A stretch of DNA of 64,000 nt from contig NZ_CP114040.1 of the NCBI RefSeq assembly GCF_026965555.1, positions 2,666,001 to 2,730,000 on the forward strand. Direction: 5' to 3'. This document shows, one piece after another, positions 38,750 through 46,856 of the stretch. Source of the stretch: Nannocystis punicea. Its GTDB lineage: Bacteria; Myxococcota_A; Polyangia; Nannocystales; Nannocystaceae. The number at the start of each line of letters is the position of its first letter. The stretch's first letter is position 1. The notes below the pieces were generated by a model, which searched no databases, was not told where the DNA came from, and saw only the letters and a list, made by a program, of their open reading frames with translations. A program made the position numbers and the translations under genes.

Positions 38750-40002
38750 GGGCGGCGGTCCATCGCCTGGTCGACGCCTGGGCCGCGGTGCGCCGACGAC
38801 TGCAGCGCTACGACCGGTTCGTGCTGGTGCGCCGGCCGGAGCTGCGCCAGACCCGGGCGCACTGGATCGCGCCGGCGAGCGCGCTGCTCAGCCTGGTCGG
38901 GGCGGCGATCGTGTGCTTGCCGGGCGCCGGCGCCGATGACCCGCTGCGCACCGTCGAGTCGTTCGTGTCGCCGCTGCTGTTCGGCGCGGTGCTGTTCCTG
39001 GTGCTGTGGATCCGCGACCAGACCCGCGCGCTGGTGTCGTTCGCCCCGCTGCCGCGGGCCCGGATCGCCAGGCTCGCGCTGCTGCGCCTCGCCTGCGTGG
39101 CGGCCATCCTGCTCCCGCCGCTGGTCGTCGACGCCTGCATGCGGGCCCGCGCGGCCCGCATCGCCGCCCACGAGGACAACGTCGGCGTGGCCCTGGCGAT
39201 CGTCGAGGCGGCCGACCGCTGCCTCGCCGTGGCGCCGACCACCGAGACCGGCGAGGCGACGCCGATCGCCGGGCTGCGCGAGCACGCGGCGCGGCTGGTC
39301 GAGTCGGCGCGGGCCCACGGCGGCGCCGACGGACCGCGAACGCCCCGGCCGGCCGCCACCCGCAGCGCCTACTGGATCGAGAAGCACTGCCAGGACCCGG
39401 CGGTCGCGAGCCCGAGCGAGGACATCGAGCGGCTCGAGCGGCTCCACCTCTACGCGGTCGCGCGCGTGTTCCCCCGCCCGCCGCTGCGCGCGCTGCTGTA
39501 CCTGCTGGCCTGCGGGGCGGTGGTGGTGCCGTTCCTGGCGATCTGGGAGGACCGGCGCGGGCGCGCCGTCGGCCCGGCGGTCGCGCTCGGCCTGTTCTTC
39601 GTCGTCCACGCGTCGATGGCGATCGGCTGGATGCCCGGCAGCGGGTCGACGCGCGGCCTGTGGGTCGGCAGCCTGGTCGCGGTCTCGGTCGTCGCGGTGG
39701 TCGCCGCGCCGCTGGCCGCGTGGCGGCGCGCGCGGTGCGAATGGTGCCTGCTCGCGTTCGCGACCGCGGTGATCGTGGTGCCGCTGCTGCCGGTGGCGCT
39801 GGCGTGGCTGGCCGCGGCCGAGGCGAGCGCCCCCGGCGAGGTCGGCCCCGCGTGCGCCAGCCTGCCGCGCTTCGTCCCGGCCGAGCTCACGGCCCTGGGC
39901 CCGCACGAGCTGGCAGCCTACGCGGCAGGGCTGGTGTTCTGTTGCGTGTACATCGTGGCGATGGGCCCGACGATGCACCGGCTGTGGGCGGCGCCGCGGT
40001 GA
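38746..40002 (+). CDS. Multi-pass membrane protein, probable ABC partner
   Basis: A 418-residue membrane protein with about eight hydrophobic helices: three near the N-terminus (residues about 45-140) and five in the C-terminal half. Between them lies a soluble loop of about 110 residues with EAADRCLAVAPTTETGEATP. The GTG start overlaps the ATPase stop as GTGA, so the two are translationally coupled and probably form one complex. I recognise no ABC permease subfamily by motif; the ABC-2 type is plausible. No periplasmic binding protein is nearby, so import is less likely than export or sensing. Confidence 0.75.
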   Translation: MRAAVHRLVDAWAAVRRRLQRYDRFVLVRRPELRQTRAHWIAPASALLSLVGAAIVCLPGAGADDPLRTVESFVSPLLFGAVLFLVLWIRDQTRALVSFAPLPRARIARLALLRLACVAAILLPPLVVDACMRARAARIAAHEDNVGVALAIVEAADRCLAVAPTTETGEATPIAGLREHAARLVESARAHGGADGPRTPRPAATRSAYWIEKHCQDPAVASPSEDIERLERLHLYAVARVFPRPPLRALLYLLACGAVVVPFLAIWEDRRGRAVGPAVALGLFFVVHASMAIGWMPGSGSTRGLWVGSLVAVSVVAVVAAPLAAWRRARCEWCLLAFATAVIVVPLLPVALAWLAAAEASAPGEVGPACASLPRFVPAELTALGPHELAAYAAGLVFCCVYIVAMGPTMHRLWAAPR

Positions 40003-40242
40003 TCCTGCCCGAGCGGCTCGTGAAGTCGGCTCATGGCGTCCCGATGGCGCCGATCCGTCGCCGACGCGACGCCGGAGCCGATGTTTCGCCTGGTTCTTCG
40101 GACATGTCTGATGATTGGAAAACCTCGGCCGGATCCTGACGGGACCTCGGCGAGATGCCGACCGCGCCGACTGCCCGCCCGGGGCTCGCCGGCTGCTCGG
40201 GGGGCGCGCGCGACCGCGTCCTCGGGTACCTTCGCTGCCACC

Positions 40243-41178
40243 ATGGATCTCGCCGGCGCGTTCGTCGAACTGTTCCCGATCACGTACAAGCAATTCTCCG
40301 TCGAACTCGTCCCGGACAAGGACACCGGGGACGGCGGCCTCCGCCGCACGGACGACGGGGAGCTGTGCGCGACCCTGAGGCTGAGCGTGTCGGAGGGCGA
40401 CGAAGAGGTCGCCTCGAGCCAGGGAGAGGTCACCTTCGTCTACGAACCACACGGCGACGATCCGCGGATCGTCGCCTATTTCGCCGGCTGGGCCGCCGCG
40501 CTGCGCCGCGTCCTCGAGTGCCACGCCGATCCCGATGCGCTGCCCGAGGCTCTGCGCGACCGGCTCTCTTTCGTCGGGGTGGACGAGCTGGTGTTCCCCG
40601 GCGTCCTCTGGCTGGGCTGGCCGCAGACCGTCGACGACTTCACCGAGGCCCTGCTGTCCAACAAGCGACGGCTCGGGCGACTGCTCCCGTCCGGCACCGA
40701 TCTCGGGCTCGCGTTCGCCGGGCTGTTCCCGATCAGGTCCGAGCGCCTGACGATCGAGTTCGTGCCGGAGACCGTCGACGAGGACACCGGAGAGGTCCGG
40801 GGCGGCTTCCAGGAGATGACCGACGGGCGACTGGTAGCGACGCTGCGGATCGTCCTGTGGGACCTCCACGAGGGCGAACGGACGATCCGCCAGACCACCG
40901 AGCAGGAGCTCGTCGTCGTCGACAGCGAGTACAGCTACGACCCGCGCGTCCCGGCCTACTTCGCCGGCTGGGCGGCCGCCGTGCGCTTCGTGTTCGGGCG
41001 CCTCGACGAGCTCGCCGCCGCCGACGAGCTGCCCGACCTCGACGAGCGGCTCCAGGAGCTCGTGCCTTCGGACCTGGTGTTCTCCGAGGTCCTCGAGCTG
41101 CGCCGGCCGCAGACCGCCGACGAGTTCACCGACGTCCTGCTGTCCGGCAAGAAGCGCCTCGGGGGGGTGCTGCCGTAG
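40243..41178 (+). CDS. Protein with two tandem copies of an unknown domain
   Basis: A 311-residue, acidic, soluble protein made of two similar halves of about 155 residues. Both halves read LFPI, then VELVP or IEFVP, then a DTG..GG turn, VAYFAGWAAALR or PAYFAGWAAAVR, and end PQT.DEFTEALLS-KKRLG..LP. I do not recognise the domain. The ATG at 40243 begins the first copy exactly; the upstream extension is Arg-rich. The gene lies 240 bases after the ABC membrane gene and may belong to the same system. There is no signal peptide. Confidence 0.75.
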   Translation: MDLAGAFVELFPITYKQFSVELVPDKDTGDGGLRRTDDGELCATLRLSVSEGDEEVASSQGEVTFVYEPHGDDPRIVAYFAGWAAALRRVLECHADPDALPEALRDRLSFVGVDELVFPGVLWLGWPQTVDDFTEALLSNKRRLGRLLPSGTDLGLAFAGLFPIRSERLTIEFVPETVDEDTGEVRGGFQEMTDGRLVATLRIVLWDLHEGERTIRQTTEQELVVVDSEYSYDPRVPAYFAGWAAAVRFVFGRLDELAAADELPDLDERLQELVPSDLVFSEVLELRRPQTADEFTDVLLSGKKRLGGVLP

Positions 41179-41494
41179 CGCGTCTCGCCGGGAGTTTCTC
41201 TGCCGAGGCCGACGACCTTCGCGTCTTGTACGTCTCTGAGAGTATGTCCTGAAGGACATGATCCATCGAGTGGTCGGCGGCCTCCCGCAGGCTGGCGCAG
41301 TGGATCGTGTCCCCTCATGCCAGCTGCATGACGCCAGCTCGGAGGGACACCGGCGGGGCATCGCGTCGCGCGGAGAGTTCGTGTGGAAGATGCTGGTCCG
41401 TGGCGCCGGAATATCCGCCGATCCAGGGAAGAAGTAGCGCGCCTCGCCGGCATGCCGGCCAGGAGCGCGTCGTGCTACGCTGGAATCAGCCGGC
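41179..41494. other. Gene-free stretch with a hairpin
   Basis: About 315 bases between two rightward genes. It holds a dispersed-family hairpin at 41244-41259 with GTCTCGCCGGG about 60 bases before it. No gene is seen. Confidence 0.5.
41244..41259. repeat. Dispersed hairpin ATGTCC-TGAA-GGACAT
   Basis: Perfect 6-base arms with a 4-base loop, 66 bases after the stop of the two-domain gene. It belongs to the family also found at 43747, 46951, 50083 and 53918. Confidence 0.75.
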
Positions 41495-43483
41495 GTGAAG
41501 CTCTCTTTCGCAGCCCGCTCGTCAGGAGCGCCTCGGCTCGGGGCCGCCTGGGCCCTGGGGTGCTCGTTGTGGCTCGCGGGCTCCGGCTGCGCCACGGGCG
41601 GGCGAGGCCCTGTGTTGCAGATCTCGCTCGCGGGCGCGCCGGCGCTGCACGGCCCGGTCGAGGCGCTCTCGCCGGGGAGGCTGTGGGTCGGGCGGATCTG
41701 GGGGACGCTCGCCTGCTTCACCACCGCGGCCGGGCGCACGGGTTGCTGGGGTAGCGAGCTGCCGACGCCGATGGCCGCTCTGGCGCCGCTGCCCGCGGGC
41801 GCGCGCACTGCCTGCCTCGCCGCGGTGCCGTGGGCCCCGAACTGCGCGGTCGTCGACGCGAGCGCGGCGCGCGGGACGGAGGTCCGCGCGCTCGCCGACG
41901 ATCCGACGTCGGATCTGTGTGCCTTGCTCGTCGGCGGCGGGGTGCGTTGCTGGGGCAGCGACGGCCGATCCTCGCGCGTACGAGGGATCCGCGAGGCCGT
42001 CGAGGTCGCGTCGGACGGCAGCGACGGCTGCGCGCGCCTGGGCGACGGCGCGGTGAAGTGCTGGCATCGCTGGGCGGCGGCCCGGCCGCGCGCGGATGTC
42101 GCGGCGGCAGCCGACCTCGATGTCGGCCGCGGGCTCGCCTGCGCGGCCCTGCGTTCGGGCGGCGTGTCGTGCTGGGACAGCGAGGGCGCAGCGTGGCCGG
42201 TCGCGGACCTGCAGGGGGCCGTCGCCGTCGCAGTCGGCCAGTCGCTGGGCTGCGCCCGCCTGTTCGACGGCGGAGTCGCTTGCTGGGATCCTTCGGCGAG
42301 GTCGGCCGCCCGGCGAGTCGCGGGCGCGGCCGGCATCGTCGAGCTCAAGATGGCCGACGAGTATGCGTGCGGGCGCGACCGCGACGACGGCGTGTGGTGT
42401 TGGGGAGACAATCATCGCTTCGGGCTCGGCGATCCGGAGTCCTCGCCGTTCCTGACCCGGCCGCTGCGTGTGCCAGGCATCCCTCCGGCAGTCGATGTGC
42501 AGCTCGGTCGGGACGACGCATGCGCACGCACCGAGGCCGGCGAGCTGTGGTGCTGGGGCGCGTCGCTGTCCGGGGTCGAGGCGGAGCGGCCTGTGCCGGT
42601 CCGCCTCGGCGAGGGGGTGCAGCACGTGGTGCTCGCCGCCGACGGGCTTTACGCCGAGCTCGCTGACGGGCTCCACCACCTCGACGCTCGCGGGTCGAAC
42701 GGGTTCGTGCGGGAGCCGGGGCTGACCGAGACGTCGGCGCTCGTGGTCAGCGAGGGGTGGGGCTGTGCGATCCAGCGAGGCACGCTGCGATGCTTTTACC
42801 GCACGCTGCCCTTCGACGCGACGGCGCCGGCGTGGCTCACGAAGGTTCGCCGGATATCGCTGCCGGCCGTCGTTTCTCTCGGCGGTTACGGACCTCGTGG
42901 CTGCGTGGCGCTCGCGGACGGACGCGCGATGTGCTGGGGCGACCGCTTCGACGGGCAGGATGACGCTGTGGCCAGAGATGCGTTGGTGACGGTCGCCGGT
43001 CTGCCGCCGGTCGATGCCGTCGCGGTCGGCGGCGGGTTCGCGTGCGCGCGGACTCCCACGGGCGAGCTGTGGTGCTGGGGCGATGCGAGCGAGGGCCGTC
43101 GCGGCGGCGCAGCGGAGGCGACGTCGAGCGCGCCGCGGCGAATCGAGGCGCTGCCGCCGGTGGTGCAGGTCGCCGCCGGAGCGGCTCACGCGTGCGCCCG
43201 GACCGAAGCCGGCGAGCTGTGGTGCTGGGGTCGCAACAATCGCGGTCAGCTCGGCCGCGGGACCCGCTCGGCCTGGTCTGCCGAGCCCGCGCCGGTGCAG
43301 AACCTCGCGCAGGTCACCGCAGTGGCGCTCTCGCACGAGACGAGCTGCGCGGTGGTGGCCGACGGCGGCGTGCACTGCTGGGGCGACAACCACAAGCGGC
43401 ACGCGAGCCCGCGCGGCCTGCTGCGCTCGGAGGAGGCGGTGCCGGTCGATCCGTCGCGGGTGACATGGATCGACGCGCGCTGA
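41495..43483 (+). CDS. RCC1-like repeat lipoprotein
   Basis: A 662-residue lipoprotein. The signal peptide ends in a lipobox LAGSGC (Cys near residue 32). The mature protein is a run of RCC1-like blades, each with a CA.....G.v.CWG pattern (for example ACARTEAGELWCWG and SCAVVADGGVHCWGDN), about 10 to 12 in total. These fold into beta-propellers. Secreted RCC1-like proteins with many Cys pairs are common in myxobacteria; their role is mostly unknown, perhaps adhesion or binding. The start is GTG at 41495. Some blades in the middle are degenerate, so the propeller count (one or two) is uncertain. Confidence 0.85.
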   Translation: MKLSFAARSSGAPRLGAAWALGCSLWLAGSGCATGGRGPVLQISLAGAPALHGPVEALSPGRLWVGRIWGTLACFTTAAGRTGCWGSELPTPMAALAPLPAGARTACLAAVPWAPNCAVVDASAARGTEVRALADDPTSDLCALLVGGGVRCWGSDGRSSRVRGIREAVEVASDGSDGCARLGDGAVKCWHRWAAARPRADVAAAADLDVGRGLACAALRSGGVSCWDSEGAAWPVADLQGAVAVAVGQSLGCARLFDGGVACWDPSARSAARRVAGAAGIVELKMADEYACGRDRDDGVWCWGDNHRFGLGDPESSPFLTRPLRVPGIPPAVDVQLGRDDACARTEAGELWCWGASLSGVEAERPVPVRLGEGVQHVVLAADGLYAELADGLHHLDARGSNGFVREPGLTETSALVVSEGWGCAIQRGTLRCFYRTLPFDATAPAWLTKVRRISLPAVVSLGGYGPRGCVALADGRAMCWGDRFDGQDDAVARDALVTVAGLPPVDAVAVGGGFACARTPTGELWCWGDASEGRRGGAAEATSSAPRRIEALPPVVQVAAGAAHACARTEAGELWCWGRNNRGQLGRGTRSAWSAEPAPVQNLAQVTAVALSHETSCAVVADGGVHCWGDNHKRHASPRGLLRSEEAVPVDPSRVTWIDAR

Positions 43484-43746
43484 TTCGTGCCGGAGACCGT
43501 CGACGACAAGGCGCAGCGAGAACGCTCCTGCCGTGGCAGCTCGCCGAGTTCTCGACTGTCTTGGCGAGACGGTTGTCGACCGAGGCTCGCCGGTGTCTCG
43601 ACGGTTCCCATGCCTTTTGATGATGACCTTGAGGACAGGTTATGGTGTGAAGTCGATGGCAAGGACGGCGCGTCTCGCCGGGCGTAGCGACGACAAGAAG
43701 CGCCTGCGACCGCTGCCGCGGCGTAGCTCGGTGGACTTCGACCGAC

Positions 43747-43766
43747 GCATGTCCTTGCGGACATGC
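43747..43766. repeat. Dispersed hairpin GCATGTCC-TTGC-GGACATGC
   Basis: Perfect 8-base arms, the strongest member of the family. It shares the flanking CCTCRGGG run with the copy at 50083 and follows a GTCTCGCCGGG block at 43673, as in the copies at 41244 and 50083. Confidence 0.8.
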
Positions 43767-43851
43767 CCTCAGGGCCAGGATCCGAGCGCCGCGGGCGCCG
43801 CAAGACGAATCGCCAGAGCGGGGGAGGGGTCCGTCGACATAGCCAGTGAGA

Positions 43852-43938
43852 TTATATCGTTGCTGCGAGCTGGCGGCGCCGCCAGTGGGACTATTCCATT
43901 GCTGCACAGCAGTTAAACTATTCCGTTGCTGCGAGCTG
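43852..43938. promoter_or_regulatory. Three direct repeats before the sigma factor gene
   Basis: Copies at 43852-43872, 43890-43912 and 43917-43938 share the pattern CTATTCC(G/A)TTGCTGC. The first is diverged at its left end (TTATATCGTTGCTGC). A 12-base palindrome GGCGGCGCCGCC follows the first copy. The last copy ends 34 bases before the chosen ATG. This layout suggests binding sites for a regulator or repeated promoter elements for the sigma gene. Confidence 0.55.
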
Positions 43939-43971
43939 ACGATGTGTTCAGGGCGTGCCGCGTGCCGACTT

Positions 43972-44628
43972 ATGGCAGCCTCGCATCCGATGCAGGTCCC
44001 TGCCCCCGAATTGCATCCGGACGTCGAGCGCTTCGCGGTCTGGCTGGCCGGCTCCGCGGACGGCGGCGCGCGCCTCGTGGAGCAGGCCAGGCCGAGCGGC
44101 GATGTCCCGAGCCAGCTTCGGGCCTTGCTCCGCACGCTGCCCCGCGACGCCACGCGGACCGACCTCGACGCGGTGCTGCGCGTCGACCCGACGACCGTCA
44201 TGGACCTGCAACATCCGTTGATCCGCGGCGAGCCGCGGCGCCTGTACGTCCTGCAGCGGCAGCTGCAACGCACCTGTCTCGCCGCGACCCTCGGGCGTTT
44301 GGCCAGGGACCGGCGCGCGGCGTTCATCCTGGTCGACCTCCTGGGTTACTCGAAGGAGGCCGCGGCCGCGATCCTGCAGAGGACGGCGAGCGCCGTCGAT
44401 GTGCTGGTGTGCCGCGCTCGCCGCGAGCTCGACAATTACCTGGGGCCTCGCTGCGAGCACGTCGACCCCGAGAACCCCTGCCACTGCGTCAATCGCCTGC
44501 CGAGCGCCGTCGACCGCGGGTTCGTGGCCTGGCCGGCGCGGAACGACCTCCCCGACGACGGCCCGCTCCAGGCCCGTCGGTACAGCGACGCATCCGCCCT
44601 CTACGCGTCATTGACGCCCCCGGGCTGA
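43972..44628 (+). CDS. RNA polymerase sigma factor (region 4-containing)
   Basis: A 218-residue protein. The C-terminal half has a sigma region 4-like helix-turn-helix: LARDRRAAFILVDLLGYSKE followed by AAAILQRTASAVDVLVCRAR, the usual recognition helix. A region 2 is less clear, with ERFAVWLAGSADGGARLVEQ near the N-terminus. A Cys-rich tail, RCEHVDPENPCHCVNRL, resembles a metal- or redox-sensing extension of ECF-type factors. The start at 43972 (MAASHP) is uncertain; MQVPAP at 43990 is equally likely. The next gene, a kinase, begins 11 bases later, so signals are probably passed to this factor from the membrane. Confidence 0.75.
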   Translation: MAASHPMQVPAPELHPDVERFAVWLAGSADGGARLVEQARPSGDVPSQLRALLRTLPRDATRTDLDAVLRVDPTTVMDLQHPLIRGEPRRLYVLQRQLQRTCLAATLGRLARDRRAAFILVDLLGYSKEAAAAILQRTASAVDVLVCRARRELDNYLGPRCEHVDPENPCHCVNRLPSAVDRGFVAWPARNDLPDDGPLQARRYSDASALYASLTPPG

Positions 44629-44639
44629 TCGGAGTCGTC

Positions 44640-46025
44640 GTGTCGGAACCCCGCTCGCGGCTCGATGAGCCCCTCTACGGACGTTACAAGGTGATCCGCG
44701 AGCTCGGCTGCGGCGGCATGGGGATCGTCCACCTCGCCCACGATCTCCGCATGCGACGCGAGGTCGCGATCAAGCGGATCCACCGCACCGACGGGGGCGG
44801 CCTCGAACGCTTCCGGCGCGAATTCAAGGCGCTGTCGGCGATCCGGCACCGCGGCGTGCCCACGATCTACGAGTGCGGCGACACCACGAAGGGAGAGGCG
44901 TTCTTCACGATGGAGATCGTGGAAGGCACGACCCTCGTCGACGTCATGCGAGGCGGCGCCCTCGCGCCCGTGCGCGCGCTGACCCTGACGATCGAGCTCG
45001 GCCGGATCTTGATGGCGGTCCACGAGGCCGGGATCATTCATCGCGACGTGAAGCCGAGCAACATCATCATCGAGCCCGGCGATCGCGTGCGCCTGCTCGA
45101 CTTCGGGGTCTGCGCGCTGACCGACGACTACTACAAGCTCCGGCCCGTGACCGTCGTCGGGCAACGCTTCCAGAGCGGCGACTTCGAGTTCGTCGGCGAC
45201 CCCGCCTATTCCGACCCGCAGCACTTCAACGAGGGCCTCACGTCGCCACAAAACGACGTGTTCTCGGTCTGCGTCATCCTGTACGAGCTGGTAACGGGGC
45301 GCCATCTGTACAGCCACGACATCATGGGCCACCGGGAGATCATGGCCGAAGAGTTCGCGCCCGAGCTCGCACCACTGGCGGTCGAGCTGCAACGCGGCGT
45401 GGCCGACACTGCCGACAATCGCCACCTGACGATGGTCGACCTGGTCCGCGAGCTCGAGATCGTGAGGTCGAAGCTAGCGACTCCTCGGGTGCCTCCTCCC
45501 CCGACCAGCCGCGCCCGCCGGCTCGCCCTGGGCGCGGCGCTCGTCGTGGCGTTCACCCTCGGCCGCTTCAGCGGTGAGCTGCTCGCGGCGCCGACGCATG
45601 CGCCGAGCCCTGCCGAGGTCGGAGCGTCCACCACGCCACCTTCGTTGATTCCTCCCGAGGTTGGCGCTGTCTCGCCGACGTCGTCGTCGGCAGCGAGTGG
45701 TGCGTCGCTGCCCGCGGAGGAAGAGGCGCCCGCCGAACGCCCCAGGGTGAAGAGCCGGACACGAATCCGCCGCACGGGCGCCGAGAGCTGGGACGATCGC
45801 ATGGCCAGGGCCGAGGCGCACGCGCGGCGCTGCTTGAAGGGCAGGGGCGTGGCGCTTCAACCGCTCAAGGTGGCGCTCGAGCCGGACACGCCCGCCCGGG
45901 TCCGCGGGTTCACGTCGACGGCGCCGGAGACCGAGTGCGTGCGGGCGGCCCTGCAGCGCTTCGAGCTCCACGTCGCCGACGGACAGCGCATGCACACTTT
46001 CTTCGCCGATCGGAGGCCACGATGA
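44640..46025 (+). CDS. Ser/Thr protein kinase with membrane helix and C-terminal extension
   Basis: A 461-residue protein. The kinase domain (about 15-290) has GCGGMG, Lys 45 in VAIKRI, HRDVKPSN (134-141) and DFG 154-156. The usual APE is replaced by SDP in DPAYSDPQ, a variant of the activation-segment end. A membrane helix (LALGAALVVAFTLGRF, about 290-306) is followed by a Pro/Ser/Thr-rich linker and a small folded domain with two Cys (CLKG and ECVRAAL) that resembles the C-terminal domains of TonB-like or AgmX-type proteins. The GTG start at 44640 follows a GGAG ribosome site. The ATGA overlap with the next gene shows co-translation, and the sigma gene just before it suggests kinase-to-sigma signalling. 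Confidence 0.85.
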   Translation: MSEPRSRLDEPLYGRYKVIRELGCGGMGIVHLAHDLRMRREVAIKRIHRTDGGGLERFRREFKALSAIRHRGVPTIYECGDTTKGEAFFTMEIVEGTTLVDVMRGGALAPVRALTLTIELGRILMAVHEAGIIHRDVKPSNIIIEPGDRVRLLDFGVCALTDDYYKLRPVTVVGQRFQSGDFEFVGDPAYSDPQHFNEGLTSPQNDVFSVCVILYELVTGRHLYSHDIMGHREIMAEEFAPELAPLAVELQRGVADTADNRHLTMVDLVRELEIVRSKLATPRVPPPPTSRARRLALGAALVVAFTLGRFSGELLAAPTHAPSPAEVGASTTPPSLIPPEVGAVSPTSSSAASGASLPAEEEAPAERPRVKSRTRIRRTGAESWDDRMARAEAHARRCLKGRGVALQPLKVALEPDTPARVRGFTSTAPETECVRAALQRFELHVADGQRMHTFFADRRPR

Positions 46026-46855
46026 TCCTGCGCCTGTTGCTCACGCTCTCTCTGGCCGCTCCAGCGACGGAGGAGGCGGCGGAAGCGGCGTACAGCGCCG
46101 GCGATCTCGAGGCCGCGCTGAAGATGTACCTCGAGCTCGCCGAGGCCCCGGGCGCTCATCCGCCGCGCGCGCTCGACGGGGCCCACACCAGCCTCCGCGC
46201 CATGCACCGCGAGGATCCGCAGGGCGGTCACCTGTGCCGCGCCCGCGACATGGCGCGCGAGCTGGTGAGGCGCGACGCCTTCGCCAGCGAGCAGGAGCGG
46301 GGCGCGTGGATCGAGATGCAGGCCGAGGACGAGCGCGACCTGGCGGGCGTGTCGTGCCCGGACGCCGGGGTCGGTGCGACGGAGCGCAAGGCGAGCCCGG
46401 AGACCGAGCAGGCCGTGCTCGAGGAGTCCGGCGAGCGGGTGCGCAGCGAGCCGGCGGCGCGCGCCGAGGGGCCGGCGCCACTATCTGTCCCGAAAGACAG
46501 CTCGCCCTGGCGTCCGCGGAGCCGGATCGCGGCGGCCTCCGCCCTCGGCGCCGTCGGCCTGGGCCTGCTCGGCTGGATGGCCGGCGCCCTCGCGGGCCGC
46601 GCCCGCGCGAACGAGGTGATCGCGACGATCACTGCGGATGCCATGGCCGATGGTCGCGAGTTCACGCTCGGCGAACGAGCTGCCGTCCACGATGCGAACG
46701 ATCGTCACCGCCGGCTCGACGGGATCGCGAAGACCGTCGGCATCGCCGGAGGTGTAATCCTGCTTACAAGTCTGGCTGTGCTCCTTGTTCCGCCGCGCGG
46801 GGCCTCACGGGCGCGAGTTCGCGCCAGCGGCGCTGGCCTCGTATATTCCTTCTGA
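46022..46855 (+). CDS. TPR-like membrane protein, coupled to the kinase
   Basis: A 277-residue protein. A signal peptide or anchor (MILRLLLTLSLAAPA) precedes a helical repeat region (AAYSAGDLEAALKMYLELAE) typical of a TPR, with conserved Cys in GGHLCRAR and GVSCPD. A Pro/Glu/Ser linker follows, then two membrane helices near the C-terminus (about residues 170-190 and 235-260). The start overlaps the kinase stop as ATGA, so it belongs to the sigma-kinase operon and may be its periplasmic sensor or scaffold. A dispersed hairpin sits inside the gene at 46485-46500. Confidence 0.7.
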   Translation: MILRLLLTLSLAAPATEEAAEAAYSAGDLEAALKMYLELAEAPGAHPPRALDGAHTSLRAMHREDPQGGHLCRARDMARELVRRDAFASEQERGAWIEMQAEDERDLAGVSCPDAGVGATERKASPETEQAVLEESGERVRSEPAARAEGPAPLSVPKDSSPWRPRSRIAAASALGAVGLGLLGWMAGALAGRARANEVIATITADAMADGREFTLGERAAVHDANDRHRRLDGIAKTVGIAGGVILLTSLAVLLVPPRGASRARVRASGAGLVYSF

Positions 46856-46856
46856 C

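Larger units (their letters stand above)
43484..43971. other. Regulatory-looking stretch upstream of the sigma factor gene
   Basis: About 490 bases without a gene. It contains a hairpin at 43747-43766 and three copies of a CTATTCCGTTGCTGC-type element (43852-43938), which is unusually AT-rich for this genome. Its first 23 bases (43484-43506) are identical to 40759-40781 in the two-domain gene. Confidence 0.6.

Noticed and set aside
37840..42411. 1523-residue minus-strand frame
   Set aside because: It spans four plus-strand genes with clear membrane, ATPase and repeat features; it is a shadow.
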